A stretch of DNA of 64,000 nucleotides, taken from positions 310,001-374,000 of the forward strand of contig NZ_JABXYJ010000004.1 of assembly GCF_013377855.1 (NCBI RefSeq). Direction: 5' to 3'. Under the pieces are notes generated by a model that was given only the letters and a program-made list of their open reading frames with translations, had not been told where the DNA came from and made no database searches. The stretch is from Cognatundibacterium oligocarboniphilum (lineage in GTDB: Bacteria; Pseudomonadota; Gammaproteobacteria; Burkholderiales; Burkholderiaceae_D). Positions 35,193 to 44,557 of the stretch are shown in pieces. The translations under genes were made by a program, and so were the position numbers. Position 1 is the stretch's first letter; every line of letters begins with the position of its first letter.

Positions 35193-38100
35193 ATGTCAAC
35201 CGACACCACGATGGAGTCTGCTGGACTCTCGTCCGCGCCTGCCGCGCAACACAGCACAACAACATCCCTTTCCCCTGCTTTGCATGATGTCAGCCTCGAC
35301 GATAAATATACATCGAACAGCGGTACGATTTTTCTTTCCGGCATCCAGGCCTTAGTCCGTTTGCCGATGATACAACGCCAGCGTGATCTGGCTGCGGGTT
35401 TGAATACGGCAGGTTTTATCTCAGGGTATCGCGGTTCCCCGCTCGGCGGTCTCGATGAGACTTTGTGGAAAACCAAAAAACTGCTGGAGCAGAACCATGT
35501 GAAGTTCGTGCCGGGTGTAAATGAAGATCTGGCCGCGACCGCCGTCTGGGGCACCCAGACTGTCGATCTGATTGGACCTGCCAAATACGATGGCGTGTTT
35601 TCTATGTGGTATGGCAAAGGCCCGGGCGTGGATCGTTGCGGCGATGTGTTTAAACACATGAACCATGCCGGCACTGCTAAATATGGCGGTGTGCTGCTGG
35701 TGGCCGGAGATGACCACGGTGCTTATTCCTCCACCCTGCCGCATCAGTCCGACCATATTTTTTCTGCCTGCATGATCCCCATGCTGTATCCCTGCAATGT
35801 GCAGGAATACCTTGATCTTGGTCTGCACGCCTGGGCCATGTCGCGCTTTTCCGGTTGTGCGGTCGGCTTCAAGGCGCTGGCCGATACCGTTGAATCCACC
35901 GCTTCGGTCGATGCCGATCCTTTCCGCCTGAACATCGTGTATCCGGAAGATTTTGTGATGCCGGAAGGTGGCCTGAATACCCGTCTGTCGCTCGATACAC
36001 TGGGTGTGCAGGCGCGCAAGCAGGAAGCGCTGATGCAGGATTACAAAATCTATGCAGCGCTGGCGTATGCCCGTGCCAACAAGCTCAACCACACCACCAT
36101 CGACAGCCCGCAAGCCCGGCTCGGTATCGTCGCATCCGGCAAGTCTTACCTCGATGTGTTGGAAGCGATGGAAGAACTCGGCATCGATGAACAATTTGCC
36201 GCCGATATCGGCATCCGCTTGTACAAAGTAGCGATGCCCTGGCCGCTGGAACCGGATGGCATCCGCGAATTTGCGCAAGGGTTGGATGAAATTCTGGTGG
36301 TGGAAGAAAAACGTCAGATGGTGGAATACCAGCTCAAAGAACAGTTGTATAACTGGCGCGACGATGTGCGTCCGCGCGTGATTGGTAAATTCGACGAAAA
36401 AGGTGAATGGGTACATCCACGTGGCGAATGGCTGCTGACTTCCAAGGCCGATTTCTCGGTAGCGCAAATCGCCCGTGTCATCGCCAGCCGTATTGCGCGT
36501 TTCCACACCAGTGATCTGATCAAGGCGCGTCTGGCTTTTCTGGAAGCCAAAGATGTGGTACTGACCAAACAGGTCAATACCCCGGCGCGTCCTGCTTACT
36601 ATTGCTCGGGCTGCCCGCACAATACCTCGACCAAAGTACCGGAAGGCAGTCTGGCGCTGGCCGGTATCGGTTGTCATGTGATGGCAACGGCGATTTATCC
36701 TGAACACAATAAACTCACCACTCACATGGGCGGCGAGGGCGCACCATGGATAGGTCAGGCGGCTTTTTCGACATTACCGCATGTGTTTCAGAACCTCGGT
36801 GACGGCACCTATTTCCATTCCGGTTATCTGGCGATCCGTGCGGCGGTAGCGGCGAAGGTGAATATCACTTATAAAATTTTGTATAACGATGCAGTGGCGA
36901 TGACCGGTGGCCAGCCCGTCGATGGCACGATTACTGTGCCTATGATGGCGCAGCAAATGGCGGCCGAAGGCGTGCAACGTATCGCACTGGTGACGGAAGA
37001 TTTGTCGCGTTACAGCGATCGCTCCCAATTGCCGGAGATGGTCACACTGCATGATCGTAAAGACATGGATGCGGTGCAGCGCGAATTGCGCGAAATCGCT
37101 GGCTGCAGCGTGCTGATTTACGATCAGACCTGCGCTGCCGAAAAACGTCGTCGCCGCAAAAAAGGCGAATTTCCTGACCCGGATCAGCGTCTGTTTATCA
37201 ACGACGCGGTATGCGAAGGTTGTGGCGATTGCGGCGTGCAATCCAACTGTACCTCGCTGATGCCGCTGGAAACTGAATTCGGCCGCAAACGCGTGATCGA
37301 TCAGTCTTCCTGCAATAAGGATTATTCCTGCGTCAAAGGTTTCTGCCCCAGTTTTGTCACGGTAGAAGGCGGCAAGTTGCGTAAATCAAAAACCGGCACC
37401 GCGAAGAGCGATGATTTCGGTGCTTTGCCTGAGCCGCAACTGCCAGCCTGCAGCAGCGCTTATAACATCCTGCTGAATGGTATCGGCGGTACTGGTGTGA
37501 TCACCGTTGGCGCCTTGCTGGGCATGGCGGCGCATCTGGAAGGCAAGGGCGCATCGGTGCTGGATATGACCGGTATGTCGCAGAAAAACGGCTCCGTGAC
37601 TTCGCATATCCGCATCATCGAGCAGGCTGGCAAACTGCGCGCGCAACGTATCGCGACCGGTGAAGCCGATCTGATTCTGGGTTGTGACATCCTGACCGCT
37701 GGTGCACATGATGCGATTTCTAAAATGCGTGCAGGCCGTACCCGTGCAGTCGTGAATACGCATGAACAGCCGACCGGTGCATTTGCCAAAAATGCAGACT
37801 GGCAATTTCCGCTGGAATCAACCGAACACCTGATCAGTGAGTCGGTGGGTGGTAAGGTCGATTTCATCAATGCAACCCGGCTGGCGACCGCGTTGATGGG
37901 GGATTCGATTGCGACCAATCTGTTTATGTTGGGTTTTGCTTATCAGAAAGGTGCGATTCCTGTATCAGAAGCAGCGCTGATGCGTGCAATCGAACTCAAT
38001 GGCGTTGCTGTCGACGCCAACAAAAAGGCTTTCCTGTGGGGACGTCGCGCTGCGGTCGATCTGACGAAAGTCGAAAAAATTGCCATGCCTGCTCAGAATG

Positions 38101-38774
38101 TTGTCTTGACCATGCCGCAAAGTCTGGACAGTCTGATCAAGCGCCGCGTTGATTATCTGACTGTGTATCAGAATGCCGCCTATGCCGCGCAATACAGCGA
38201 TCTGGTCAGCCGTGTGCGCAGCGCGGAAAGCGACTTGGGACAGGGCAACCGTCTGAGTACGGCGGCGGCGAAATACTATTTCAAACTGATGGCCTACAAA
38301 GATGAGTACGAAGTCGCGCGTCTGTACACCAATGGCGAGTTTACTGCCAAACTCAAGCAACAGTTTGAAGGTGACTTCAGTCTCAAATTTAATCTGGCAC
38401 CACCGCTGCTGGCGAAAAAGGATGGGCAAGGCCGTCTGCTGAAGGCGCAATACGGTTCCTGGGTCTGGCAGGTATTCAAACTGTTGGCAAAATGCAAGGG
38501 TTTGCGCGGTACTGCGCTGGATATCTTTGGTTATACCGAAGAGCGCCGCTCCGAGCGTGCCCTGATCACTGATTATCGTGACCTGATCCTGAACCTGATT
38601 GCGCGTCTGAACCAAGACAATCTGGAACAGGCAGTGGCACTGGCAAACTTGCCGGAACATATCCGCGGTTTTGGTCACGTTAAGGAAAAATCGGTACAAA
38701 CCTACTATGCTGACAAAGCTGCGCTGCTCGATCAGCATAAAGCGACGGTGACTGAAATTTCCCGGGTCGCCTGA
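35193..38774 (+). CDS. Single-chain indolepyruvate:ferredoxin oxidoreductase family protein
   Basis: 1193 aa from the ATG at 35193, which has GGAG upstream; an in-frame start at 35130 is rejected. Order: pyrimidine/TPP-binding region of the alpha type (about 30-500, FISGYRGSPLGGLDETLW, AGDDHGAYSSTLPHQS), TPP domain with YCSGCPHNTSTKVPEGS and GGEGAPWIGQA, a Cys-rich Fe-S segment (CEGCGDCGVQSNC near residue 673, CNKDYSCVKGFCP), then the gamma domain (NILLNGIGGTGVITVGALLG). It oxidatively decarboxylates aryl or branched 2-oxoacids to acyl-CoA, using a ferredoxin-like acceptor. It lies upstream of icmF, which fits amino-acid catabolism. Confidence 0.95.
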   Translation: MSTDTTMESAGLSSAPAAQHSTTTSLSPALHDVSLDDKYTSNSGTIFLSGIQALVRLPMIQRQRDLAAGLNTAGFISGYRGSPLGGLDETLWKTKKLLEQNHVKFVPGVNEDLAATAVWGTQTVDLIGPAKYDGVFSMWYGKGPGVDRCGDVFKHMNHAGTAKYGGVLLVAGDDHGAYSSTLPHQSDHIFSACMIPMLYPCNVQEYLDLGLHAWAMSRFSGCAVGFKALADTVESTASVDADPFRLNIVYPEDFVMPEGGLNTRLSLDTLGVQARKQEALMQDYKIYAALAYARANKLNHTTIDSPQARLGIVASGKSYLDVLEAMEELGIDEQFAADIGIRLYKVAMPWPLEPDGIREFAQGLDEILVVEEKRQMVEYQLKEQLYNWRDDVRPRVIGKFDEKGEWVHPRGEWLLTSKADFSVAQIARVIASRIARFHTSDLIKARLAFLEAKDVVLTKQVNTPARPAYYCSGCPHNTSTKVPEGSLALAGIGCHVMATAIYPEHNKLTTHMGGEGAPWIGQAAFSTLPHVFQNLGDGTYFHSGYLAIRAAVAAKVNITYKILYNDAVAMTGGQPVDGTITVPMMAQQMAAEGVQRIALVTEDLSRYSDRSQLPEMVTLHDRKDMDAVQRELREIAGCSVLIYDQTCAAEKRRRRKKGEFPDPDQRLFINDAVCEGCGDCGVQSNCTSLMPLETEFGRKRVIDQSSCNKDYSCVKGFCPSFVTVEGGKLRKSKTGTAKSDDFGALPEPQLPACSSAYNILLNGIGGTGVITVGALLGMAAHLEGKGASVLDMTGMSQKNGSVTSHIRIIEQAGKLRAQRIATGEADLILGCDILTAGAHDAISKMRAGRTRAVVNTHEQPTGAFAKNADWQFPLESTEHLISESVGGKVDFINATRLATALMGDSIATNLFMLGFAYQKGAIPVSEAALMRAIELNGVAVDANKKAFLWGRRAAVDLTKVEKIAMPAQNVVLTMPQSLDSLIKRRVDYLTVYQNAAYAAQYSDLVSRVRSAESDLGQGNRLSTAAAKYYFKLMAYKDEYEVARLYTNGEFTAKLKQQFEGDFSLKFNLAPPLLAKKDGQGRLLKAQYGSWVWQVFKLLAKCKGLRGTALDIFGYTEERRSERALITDYRDLILNLIARLNQDNLEQAVALANLPEHIRGFGHVKEKSVQTYYADKAALLDQHKATVTEISRVA

Positions 38775-38790
38775 AGCTGGCAGCCGCAGT

Positions 38791-38825
38791 AAACCACTCA
38801 CCCTCACGTTGGAGAGAGTGGTTTT
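38791..38825 (+). terminator. Probable terminator after the oxidoreductase gene
   Basis: A 9-bp stem AAACCACTC / GAGTGGTTT with a 16-nt loop is followed by a short T-run. It begins 16 bp past the stop codon and separates this gene from icmF. Confidence 0.7.
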
Positions 38826-38963
38826 GTTGCTCAAAGGGAATAAATGGGAGGAAGGTGAATATTTTTCAGGCACTGAGTCTGTATCAGCTTCTCACCTCAT
38901 TTCCGGCTCGTAAGCCTTGCCAGTATTGAGTGTGCCGTTTTGCATCTGCTCATATATACTCAT

Positions 38964-38983
38964 TGACGTTTACGTTAACGTCA
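38964..38983 (+). promoter_or_regulatory. LiuR-like (MerR family) operator upstream of icmF
   Basis: TGACGTT-TACGTT-AACGTCA has 7-bp perfect arms and a 6-nt spacer. It closely resembles the LiuR motif (TTGACGTTTACGT type) that controls branched-chain amino acid and fatty-acid catabolism in proteobacteria. A -35-like TTGACG (38963-38968) and a -10-like TATAAC (38984-38989) overlap it. LiuR itself is not in the window. The call is by recollection of the motif. Confidence 0.6.
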
Positions 38984-39065
38984 TATAACTTAGCTGCATA
39001 ATTCATCAGCAAAGGAAATCCGACGCCCAGAGCGCAAACCTTTGCCATACCTTGTTGAGGAAGAC

Positions 39066-42000
39066 ATGACCGACCTGTCCGTAGCCCAGAATCTGACCGA
39101 ATATAAACCTGCTAACAAAGTCCGTTTCGTCACGGCTGCTTCACTGTTCGACGGCCATGATGCCTCAATCAATATCATGCGTCGCATCCTGATGGCGAAC
39201 GGTGCCGAAGTGATTCATCTGGGGCATAACCGCTCGGTCGAGGAAATCGTTACTGCCGCCTTGCAGGAAGACGCGCAGGGCATTGCGATTTCGAGTTATC
39301 AGGGCGGCCACGTTGAATATTTCAAATACATGATCGACCTGCTCAGGCAGCGTGGCGGTGCGCATATCAAGGTATTCGGCGGCGGTGGCGGTGTGATCGT
39401 GCCGGAAGAAATCGCCGATCTGCATGTGTATGGCGTGACCCGTATTTTCAGCCCGGAAGATGGTCAGCGCATGGGGCTCGTCGGCATGATCCTGTCGATG
39501 ATACAGGCATGTGATGTGAACTTGTCCGGCTATGCGCCGACCTCACTGGATGTACTGACAGAAGGCGACATCACGACCCGGCATCGCCCGCTGGCACAAC
39601 TGATTACGGCACTCGAAAACGATAGTGTGCAACCGGAATTACGCGCAGAGTTATTGAAAGCCGCACAGCAAACCAGCGTACCGGCATTCGGCATCACCGG
39701 CACAGGTGGTGCTGGTAAATCCTCGCTGACCGATGAGCTGATCCGCCGTATCCGCCTTGATCAGGACGACCAGCTGAATATCGCACTGATCTCCATCGAC
39801 CCATCACGGCGCAAATCCGGCGGTGCCTTGCTGGGTGACCGCATCCGTATGAATGCGATCAACCCGTGGGCGGGTCAGGTGCGCGTGTTCATGCGCTCGC
39901 TCGCCACGCGCGAAGCCGGTTCAGAAATTTCCCAGGCGTTGCCGGACGTGATTGCAGCTTGCAAAGTCGCTGGCTTCGATCTGGTGATCGTGGAAACTTC
40001 CGGCATCGGTCAGGGCGACGCCGCGATTGTGCCGCATGTGGATGTCTCCATGTATGTGATGACACCGGAATTCGGCGCTGCTTCGCAACTCGAAAAAATC
40101 GACATGCTGGATTTCGCCGACTTTGTCGCGATCAATAAATTCGACCGCAAAGGTGCGCAGGATGCTTTGCGCGATGTCGCCAAACAATACCAGCGCAACC
40201 GCGAGCTGTGGAGCAAAAAGCCTGACGAGATGCCAGTCTATGGTACCCAGGCATCACGCTTTAATGATGATGGCGTCACGGCCTTGTATCAAGGTTTGCT
40301 GCCTGCGCTGACCGCTCGTGGTCTGAAAACCATCCCCGGCAAACTGGCGCCGGTGACGGTGAAATTTTCCAGCGCCAAAAACGTCATCGTGCCACCGGCC
40401 CGCAGCCGTTATCTGGCAGAAATTGCGGACACGGTGCGCGGTTATCACAAACACACTGGCAAGCAGGTGGTGCTGGCACGTGAACGCCAGCAGTTGCACG
40501 AGTCGGCACGCATGTTGCACGAGCATCTGCAGGCGAATGGCCGCACGCCGGTGGTCGTTCGTCCACAGGCAGAACAAGCCGGGTCAGCAGAGTTGCAATC
40601 CCGCCTGCGCGAAAACGATATTTTGTTTGAACTGAATCAGCTTGCCAGCGACAAAGACGCCCAGCTGGATGCTGAATCCAAAAAACTGATCAGCATGTGG
40701 CCAGACATGCAGCAGGCGTATTCCGGTGATGAATATGTCGTCAAAATCCGCGACAAGGAAATCCGCACCCGCCTGACTTACAAATCCTTGTCCGGCACGA
40801 CGATACGCAAAGTTTCGCTGCCACGTTTTGCCGATCACGGTGAAATCCTGCGCTGGCTGATGCTGGAAAATGTCCCTGGCTCTTTCCCTTACACCGCCGG
40901 TGTGTTTGCCTTTAAACGCGAAGGCGAAGACCCGACCCGTATGTTCGCGGGTGAAGGCGATCCATACCGCACCAATCGCCGCTTTAAACTGGTGTCACAA
41001 GGCATGGATGCCAAACGCCTGTCCACGGCGTTTGACTCGGTCACGCTGTATGGCGCTGACCCTGCAATCCGCCCTGATATTTACGGAAAAATCGGTAACT
41101 CCGGCGTGTCGGTCGCGACATTGGACGATATGAAAGTGCTGTATGACGGTTTCGATCTGTGTGATCCGGCGACCTCGGTCTCCATGACGATTAACGGCCC
41201 GGCACCGACGATACTGGCCTTCTTCATGAACACCGCGATTGATCAGCAAATGGATAAATTCCGCGCTGATAATAAGCGCGAACCAACCGCTGACGAAGCC
41301 GCCAAAATCCGCGCCTGGGTGCTGATGAATGTGCGTGGCACGGTACAGGCCGATATTCTGAAAGAAGATCAGGGTCAGAACACCTGCATTTTCTCGACCG
41401 AATTTTCACTCAAGGTGATGGGCGATATTCAGGAATATTTCGTGCATCATCAGGTGCGTAATTTCTACTCGGTGTCGATCTCTGGTTATCACATCGCCGA
41501 AGCCGGTGCCAATCCGATTTCGCAACTCGCATTCACCTTGTCGAATGGCTTTACTTTCGTCGAGGCCTATCTGGCACGTGGCATGCACATCGATGATTTC
41601 GCTGCGAATCTGTCGTTCTTCTTCAGCAATGGCATGGACCCCGAATACACCGTGCTGGGCCGCGTCGCACGCCGTATCTGGGCGGTTGCGATGCGCGACA
41701 AATACGGCGCGAATGATCGCAGCCAGAAACTGAAATACCACATCCAGACTTCAGGCCGCAGCTTGCATGCACAGGAAATTGATTTCAACGATATCCGAAC
41801 CACGTTGCAGGCACTGATTGCGATCTACGATAACTGCAATAGCTTGCATACCAATGCCTATGACGAAGCGATCACCACACCGACTGATGAATCGGTACGC
41901 CGCGCACTGGCGATACAGCTGATCATCAACCGTGAATGGGGTCTCGCGAAAAACGAAAATCCGATACAAGGCAGCTTCATCATCGAAGAACTGACCGATC

Positions 42001-42434
42001 TGGTTGAAGAAGCCGTGTTGCAGGAATTCGAACGTATCGCCGAACGCGGCGGTGTATTAGGTGCGATGGAAACCGGCTATCAGCGCGGCAAGATACAGGA
42101 AGAGTCCATGCATTACGAACATCTGAAGCATGACGGCACCCTGCCTATCATCGGCGTCAACACCTTCCGCAATCCTAAGGCAAACGACGCACCGCAAAAG
42201 ATAGAACTGGCACGTTCAACCGAAGAGGAAAAACAGTCGCAACTCACACGCCTCGCTGATTTCCATCAACGCCACGCAAACGTCGCACCGCAAGCACTGG
42301 CAGCATTGCAGCAAGCCGCGATCAACAATGAAAACGTGTTTGCCAAACTGATGGATGCCGCACGGGTCTGTTCACTCGGCCAGATCACTACTGCCTTGTT
42401 TGAAGTGGGTGGGCAATATCGTCGCAATATGTAG
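39066..42434 (+). CDS. icmF: Fused isobutyryl-CoA mutase/GTPase IcmF
   Basis: 1122 aa from the ATG at 39066, preceded by GAGGAAG. Domains in order: N-terminal cobalamin-binding domain (about 20-150, [17 protein letters not shown] with the His axial ligand, [18 protein letters not shown]), a MeaB-type G domain (P-loop GTGGAGKSS near residue 216, [22 protein letters not shown]), a linker, and the acyl-CoA mutase TIM barrel (about 540-1080, [19 protein letters not shown], ending [20 protein letters not shown]). It interconverts isobutyryl-CoA and n-butyryl-CoA (some also act on isovaleryl/pivalyl-CoA) using B12, with built-in GTPase repair. A LiuR-like dyad sits upstream. Confidence 0.97.
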   Translation: MTDLSVAQNLTEYKPANKVRFVTAASLFDGHDASINIMRRILMANGAEVIHLGHNRSVEEIVTAALQEDAQGIAISSYQGGHVEYFKYMIDLLRQRGGAHIKVFGGGGGVIVPEEIADLHVYGVTRIFSPEDGQRMGLVGMILSMIQACDVNLSGYAPTSLDVLTEGDITTRHRPLAQLITALENDSVQPELRAELLKAAQQTSVPAFGITGTGGAGKSSLTDELIRRIRLDQDDQLNIALISIDPSRRKSGGALLGDRIRMNAINPWAGQVRVFMRSLATREAGSEISQALPDVIAACKVAGFDLVIVETSGIGQGDAAIVPHVDVSMYVMTPEFGAASQLEKIDMLDFADFVAINKFDRKGAQDALRDVAKQYQRNRELWSKKPDEMPVYGTQASRFNDDGVTALYQGLLPALTARGLKTIPGKLAPVTVKFSSAKNVIVPPARSRYLAEIADTVRGYHKHTGKQVVLARERQQLHESARMLHEHLQANGRTPVVVRPQAEQAGSAELQSRLRENDILFELNQLASDKDAQLDAESKKLISMWPDMQQAYSGDEYVVKIRDKEIRTRLTYKSLSGTTIRKVSLPRFADHGEILRWLMLENVPGSFPYTAGVFAFKREGEDPTRMFAGEGDPYRTNRRFKLVSQGMDAKRLSTAFDSVTLYGADPAIRPDIYGKIGNSGVSVATLDDMKVLYDGFDLCDPATSVSMTINGPAPTILAFFMNTAIDQQMDKFRADNKREPTADEAAKIRAWVLMNVRGTVQADILKEDQGQNTCIFSTEFSLKVMGDIQEYFVHHQVRNFYSVSISGYHIAEAGANPISQLAFTLSNGFTFVEAYLARGMHIDDFAANLSFFFSNGMDPEYTVLGRVARRIWAVAMRDKYGANDRSQKLKYHIQTSGRSLHAQEIDFNDIRTTLQALIAIYDNCNSLHTNAYDEAITTPTDESVRRALAIQLIINREWGLAKNENPIQGSFIIEELTDLVEEAVLQEFERIAERGGVLGAMETGYQRGKIQEESMHYEHLKHDGTLPIIGVNTFRNPKANDAPQKIELARSTEEEKQSQLTRLADFHQRHANVAPQALAALQQAAINNENVFAKLMDAARVCSLGQITTALFEVGGQYRRNM

Positions 42435-42501
42435 TTGACCCTTTCTGTAATTTCATGCACGGTCGCATTGCTGTGTGTGCCGTGAACAGCAACTGCAGAT
42501 A

Positions 42502-42530
42502 AAAAATCCCGGACGAGTTCCGGGATTTTT
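42502..42530 (+). terminator. Intrinsic terminator after icmF
   Basis: An 11-bp stem AAAAATCCCGG / CCGGGATTTTT with a 7-nt loop ACGAGTT carries A- and T-runs, so it can act on both strands. Confidence 0.9.
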
Positions 42531-42831
42531 TATTGAAGCAAATAGTCCAGACTAACGCGGGTTGTTAGCATCGTCGAAAACGCTTCCACTGCAGGTGCAG
42601 CCAAGTCACTGAGATGACGCAATCCTGACAAGCGTGTGAAAAAACGTATCCAGTACACGTGCACTTTTTCAGTCGATAATCTGTAATGCTGATAACGCTA
42701 ACGTTCGCGTACCTGATCCAGCAAGCGTGGTTTTTAAGGGATGATGTTTTTGTTCGTTTTATACTTTGTTAATTATCAGTATAAACAAATGTAGTTAATG
42801 TTCATGCGGTTTTCATGAGGATTGTAACACG

Positions 42832-42860
42832 TTGACAATTTGACCATTGACGGTTAATGT
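42832..42860 (+). promoter_or_regulatory. Candidate promoter reading into the cassette pair
   Basis: A perfect -35 TTGACA (42832-42837) is followed after 17 bp by a weak -10 (TAATGT, 42855-42860), about 34 bp upstream of the first cassette gene. The -35 box and its spacing are good; the -10 box is poor. Confidence 0.35.
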
Positions 42861-42893
42861 TGCAAAATGAAAATTAAAACACGATAGGCCACT

Positions 42894-43463
42894 ATGAAAT
42901 ACGCCACGTTCTTCGTTATGTGCGCCTTCTCGCCCCCCATTCTCGCCAGTGAGCAATTGGAACTACCTCACTACGATTGGGGCGCTTGCCCGTTTGAGTG
43001 CTGCACATACAAGGAATGGGAAACAACCAAACCGGTCATTGCCCGCGAGAAGCCATCGAGCTTCTCAAGAACTCTTTTTACAGTTCCGCCCAAACAATCT
43101 GTTACAGGTTTAACGGGGGTTGTCATAACAATAAGTCCGGGAATTACCCGCATTCTCAAGCCTGTTCAACTCGGCTATACGAAGGACGAAAAAGGGCCAA
43201 TGCTCTCCCTAAAGCCAGGAGAGAAAATCTACACTTTGCATTATCTTGGCGAAGGTTATGATCTCTTCTGGTACAAAGGGAACACCTATTCAGACCAATG
43301 CAATGTGTCCGAGAACGCCTTTGGTAACGTGCCATTTGCAGGTGACGTGAAGGTTGAGTCGAGACCAAAAACAAGCTGGTGGGTAAAATTCAAAGACAAC
43401 AAGGGGCGAGTCGGCTGGTCCGAAGTAAATGAAAACTTTGTTCACGTGGACGCATGCGAATAG
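42894..43463 (+). CDS. Cassette gene 1: exported protein of unknown function
   Basis: 189 aa. A signal peptide (YATFFVMCAFSPPILA) is followed by a mature protein with five Cys (GACPFECCTY near the start, one in YSDQCNVS, one near the C-terminus), a Pro-rich middle, and a C-terminal stretch WWVKFKDNKGRVGWSEVNENF that looks like an SH3-type fold. No family is recognised. Its composition is clearly lower in GC than flanking genes. The stop codon is 1 bp before an attC-like site (43465), the compact arrangement of integron gene cassettes. It has no strong ribosome site. Function unknown. Confidence 0.72.
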   Translation: MKYATFFVMCAFSPPILASEQLELPHYDWGACPFECCTYKEWETTKPVIAREKPSSFSRTLFTVPPKQSVTGLTGVVITISPGITRILKPVQLGYTKDEKGPMLSLKPGEKIYTLHYLGEGYDLFWYKGNTYSDQCNVSENAFGNVPFAGDVKVESRPKTSWWVKFKDNKGRVGWSEVNENFVHVDACE

Positions 43464-43464
43464 T

Positions 43465-43545
43465 GGCTAACCCTACGGTCAAGTTCGCTCCGCTTCGCTG
43501 TGCTGGGACTGCGCTAAAGCGCAGTCCCTTACCTCCAAGTTAGAT
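43465..43545. repeat. attC-like recombination site 1 (81 bp)
   Basis: R'' GGCTAAC (43465-43471) and R' GTTAGAT (43539-43545, a fit to GTTRRRY) frame the site. L'' GGTCAAG (43477-43483) pairs with L' CTTACC (43528-43533), leaving one extrahelical base. The centre is a perfect 10-bp hairpin GGGACTGCGC-TAAA-GCGCAGTCCC (43505-43528). This is the imperfect folded layout of an integron attC. Cleavage would fall between 43539 and 43540. Confidence 0.82.
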
Positions 43546-43555
43546 GCTTACTCCT

Positions 43556-44113
43556 ATGAACTCAGCTCACGAAAAAATCAAAACTCAATTGTCTTCTGGC
43601 GAACGCGTCTTGTGGTCAGGTCAGCCGCGCCAAGGCGTGATCATTCGTGGCACTGACGCCTTGATGATTCCATTCAGTTTGTTGTGGGGCGGATTTGCTG
43701 TGTTCTGGGAAATGTCTGTTATCAATTCCAATGCTCCAGCATTCTTTGCCCTATGGGGTATCCCCTTTGTTCTTATCGGTATTTATATGGTCGTTGGCCG
43801 TTTCTTCGTTGAGGCAAAGCAACGTGCTAACACTTTTTACGCCGTAACCAATGAACGCATTCTTATAGTCTCGGGGTTTCTCAAACACAATGTCAAATCC
43901 CTGAACCTTCGCACGCTCTCCGATCTTTCTTTGTCGGAAGGCAAAAGCAATGAAGGCACTATTTCATTTGGAGGCGGATCTCCGTTTGCCTCAATGTTCA
44001 GCGGCTTCTCAAGCTGGCCGAGCATGGGGACTCATCTGGGACCACGGTTTGATTCAATCTCAAACGCCAAGTCCGTTTTTGAAACAATTCGCGGGGCTCA
44101 ACGTGCTGCTTAA
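43556..44113 (+). CDS. Cassette gene 2: PH-like domain membrane protein
   Basis: 185 aa from the ATG at 43556; an ATG at 43544 lies inside the recombination core and is the alternative. It begins with a PH-type motif seen in bacterial YdbS/bPH proteins (LSSGERVLWSGQPRQGVIIR), then two membrane helices (about 35-80), then FYAVTNERILIVSGF and NLRTLSDLSLSEGKSNEG, again PH-like. The tail is Gly/Ser/Phe-rich. The gene is 7 bp from the next attC, with its start directly after the previous one, so the whole gene is one mobile cassette (43540-44189). Function unknown. Confidence 0.82.
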   Translation: MNSAHEKIKTQLSSGERVLWSGQPRQGVIIRGTDALMIPFSLLWGGFAVFWEMSVINSNAPAFFALWGIPFVLIGIYMVVGRFFVEAKQRANTFYAVTNERILIVSGFLKHNVKSLNLRTLSDLSLSEGKSNEGTISFGGGSPFASMFSGFSSWPSMGTHLGPRFDSISNAKSVFETIRGAQRAA

Positions 44114-44119
44114 CCACGC

Positions 44120-44195
44120 ATCTAACCCGGCGCTCAGCCCCGTTCGCTTCGCTCTCTGGGTGCTGCGTGATAAAGCCGCGCAGCGCCGGTTAGCT
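44120..44195. repeat. attC-like recombination site 2 (76 bp)
   Basis: The left arm ATCTAAC-CCGGCGCT (44120-44134) pairs with AGCGCCG-GTTAGCT (44182-44195) with one extra base in the left arm, as in true attC sites. The R'' box ATCTAAC is the exact complement of GTTAGAT at the start of the same cassette (43539-43545), as expected if the cassette was excised and inserted as a circle. Confidence 0.85.
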
Positions 44196-44557
44196 CTACG
44201 TTAACGTGACTGAAAACTGCGTTGCGCATGGCGTACCCTGTATGGCTTGATTCTTTGGGCAAGCGCTGTTTCAGGCTTGCTATCCCTTCCTTCCGGAAAT
44301 TCGGAAGTCGTTACGCAGTAGTGTTCCAATGTCGGACGGCTGGCTTGATTTAAGGGGCGTAATGGCTTACTGGTTGCATTAGCGCGGTTTTCTGCCTTTG
44401 GTACACCGGCTCAGACCGTGTCAGGTATGGCGGGAGAAAAAGAGCAGGAGAAGCGGAAAAGTGCACCGCCCGCTATGCAGGTATAAGGTGGCTGCTTACG
44501 CGCCAATATCCGTCGCGTTGTCGTCCCGGGTTGCCCGGTATATTTGGGATTGCGGTT
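44196..44557. other. Non-coding stretch after the cassette pair
   Basis: 362 bp with no gene. Small hairpins GCAAGC/GCTTGC (44259-44280) and CTTCCG/CGGAAG (44290-44307) are visible. No third attC was found. The sequence could be a decayed cassette or native flank. Confidence 0.4.

Larger units (their letters stand above)
42435..42893. other. Region between icmF and the cassette pair
   Basis: 459 bp. Contents: the icmF terminator (42502), a short CTAAC/GTTAG inverted pair (42552-42568), then an AT-rich stretch from about 42730 with a direct repeat GTTAATGTT (42794-42802 and 42853-42861) and a possible promoter. No attI site, integrase or further attC was recognised. Base composition drops sharply here compared with icmF. 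Confidence 0.5.

Noticed and set aside
35421-36725. Long open frame antisense to the oxidoreductase gene (434 codons)
   Set aside because: It is a shadow frame: no ribosome site or family motif, and the plus-strand protein has clear TPP and Fe-S motifs across the same span.
42552-42568. CTAAC/GTTAG inverted pair before the cassettes as a third attC
   Set aside because: Only a 17-bp span with no L boxes or central stem; too short for an attC site.
43544-43555. ATG at 43544 as the start of cassette gene 2
   Set aside because: It lies within the attC core (GTTAGATG); the ATG at 43556 is preferred, though neither has a ribosome site, so this is not certain.
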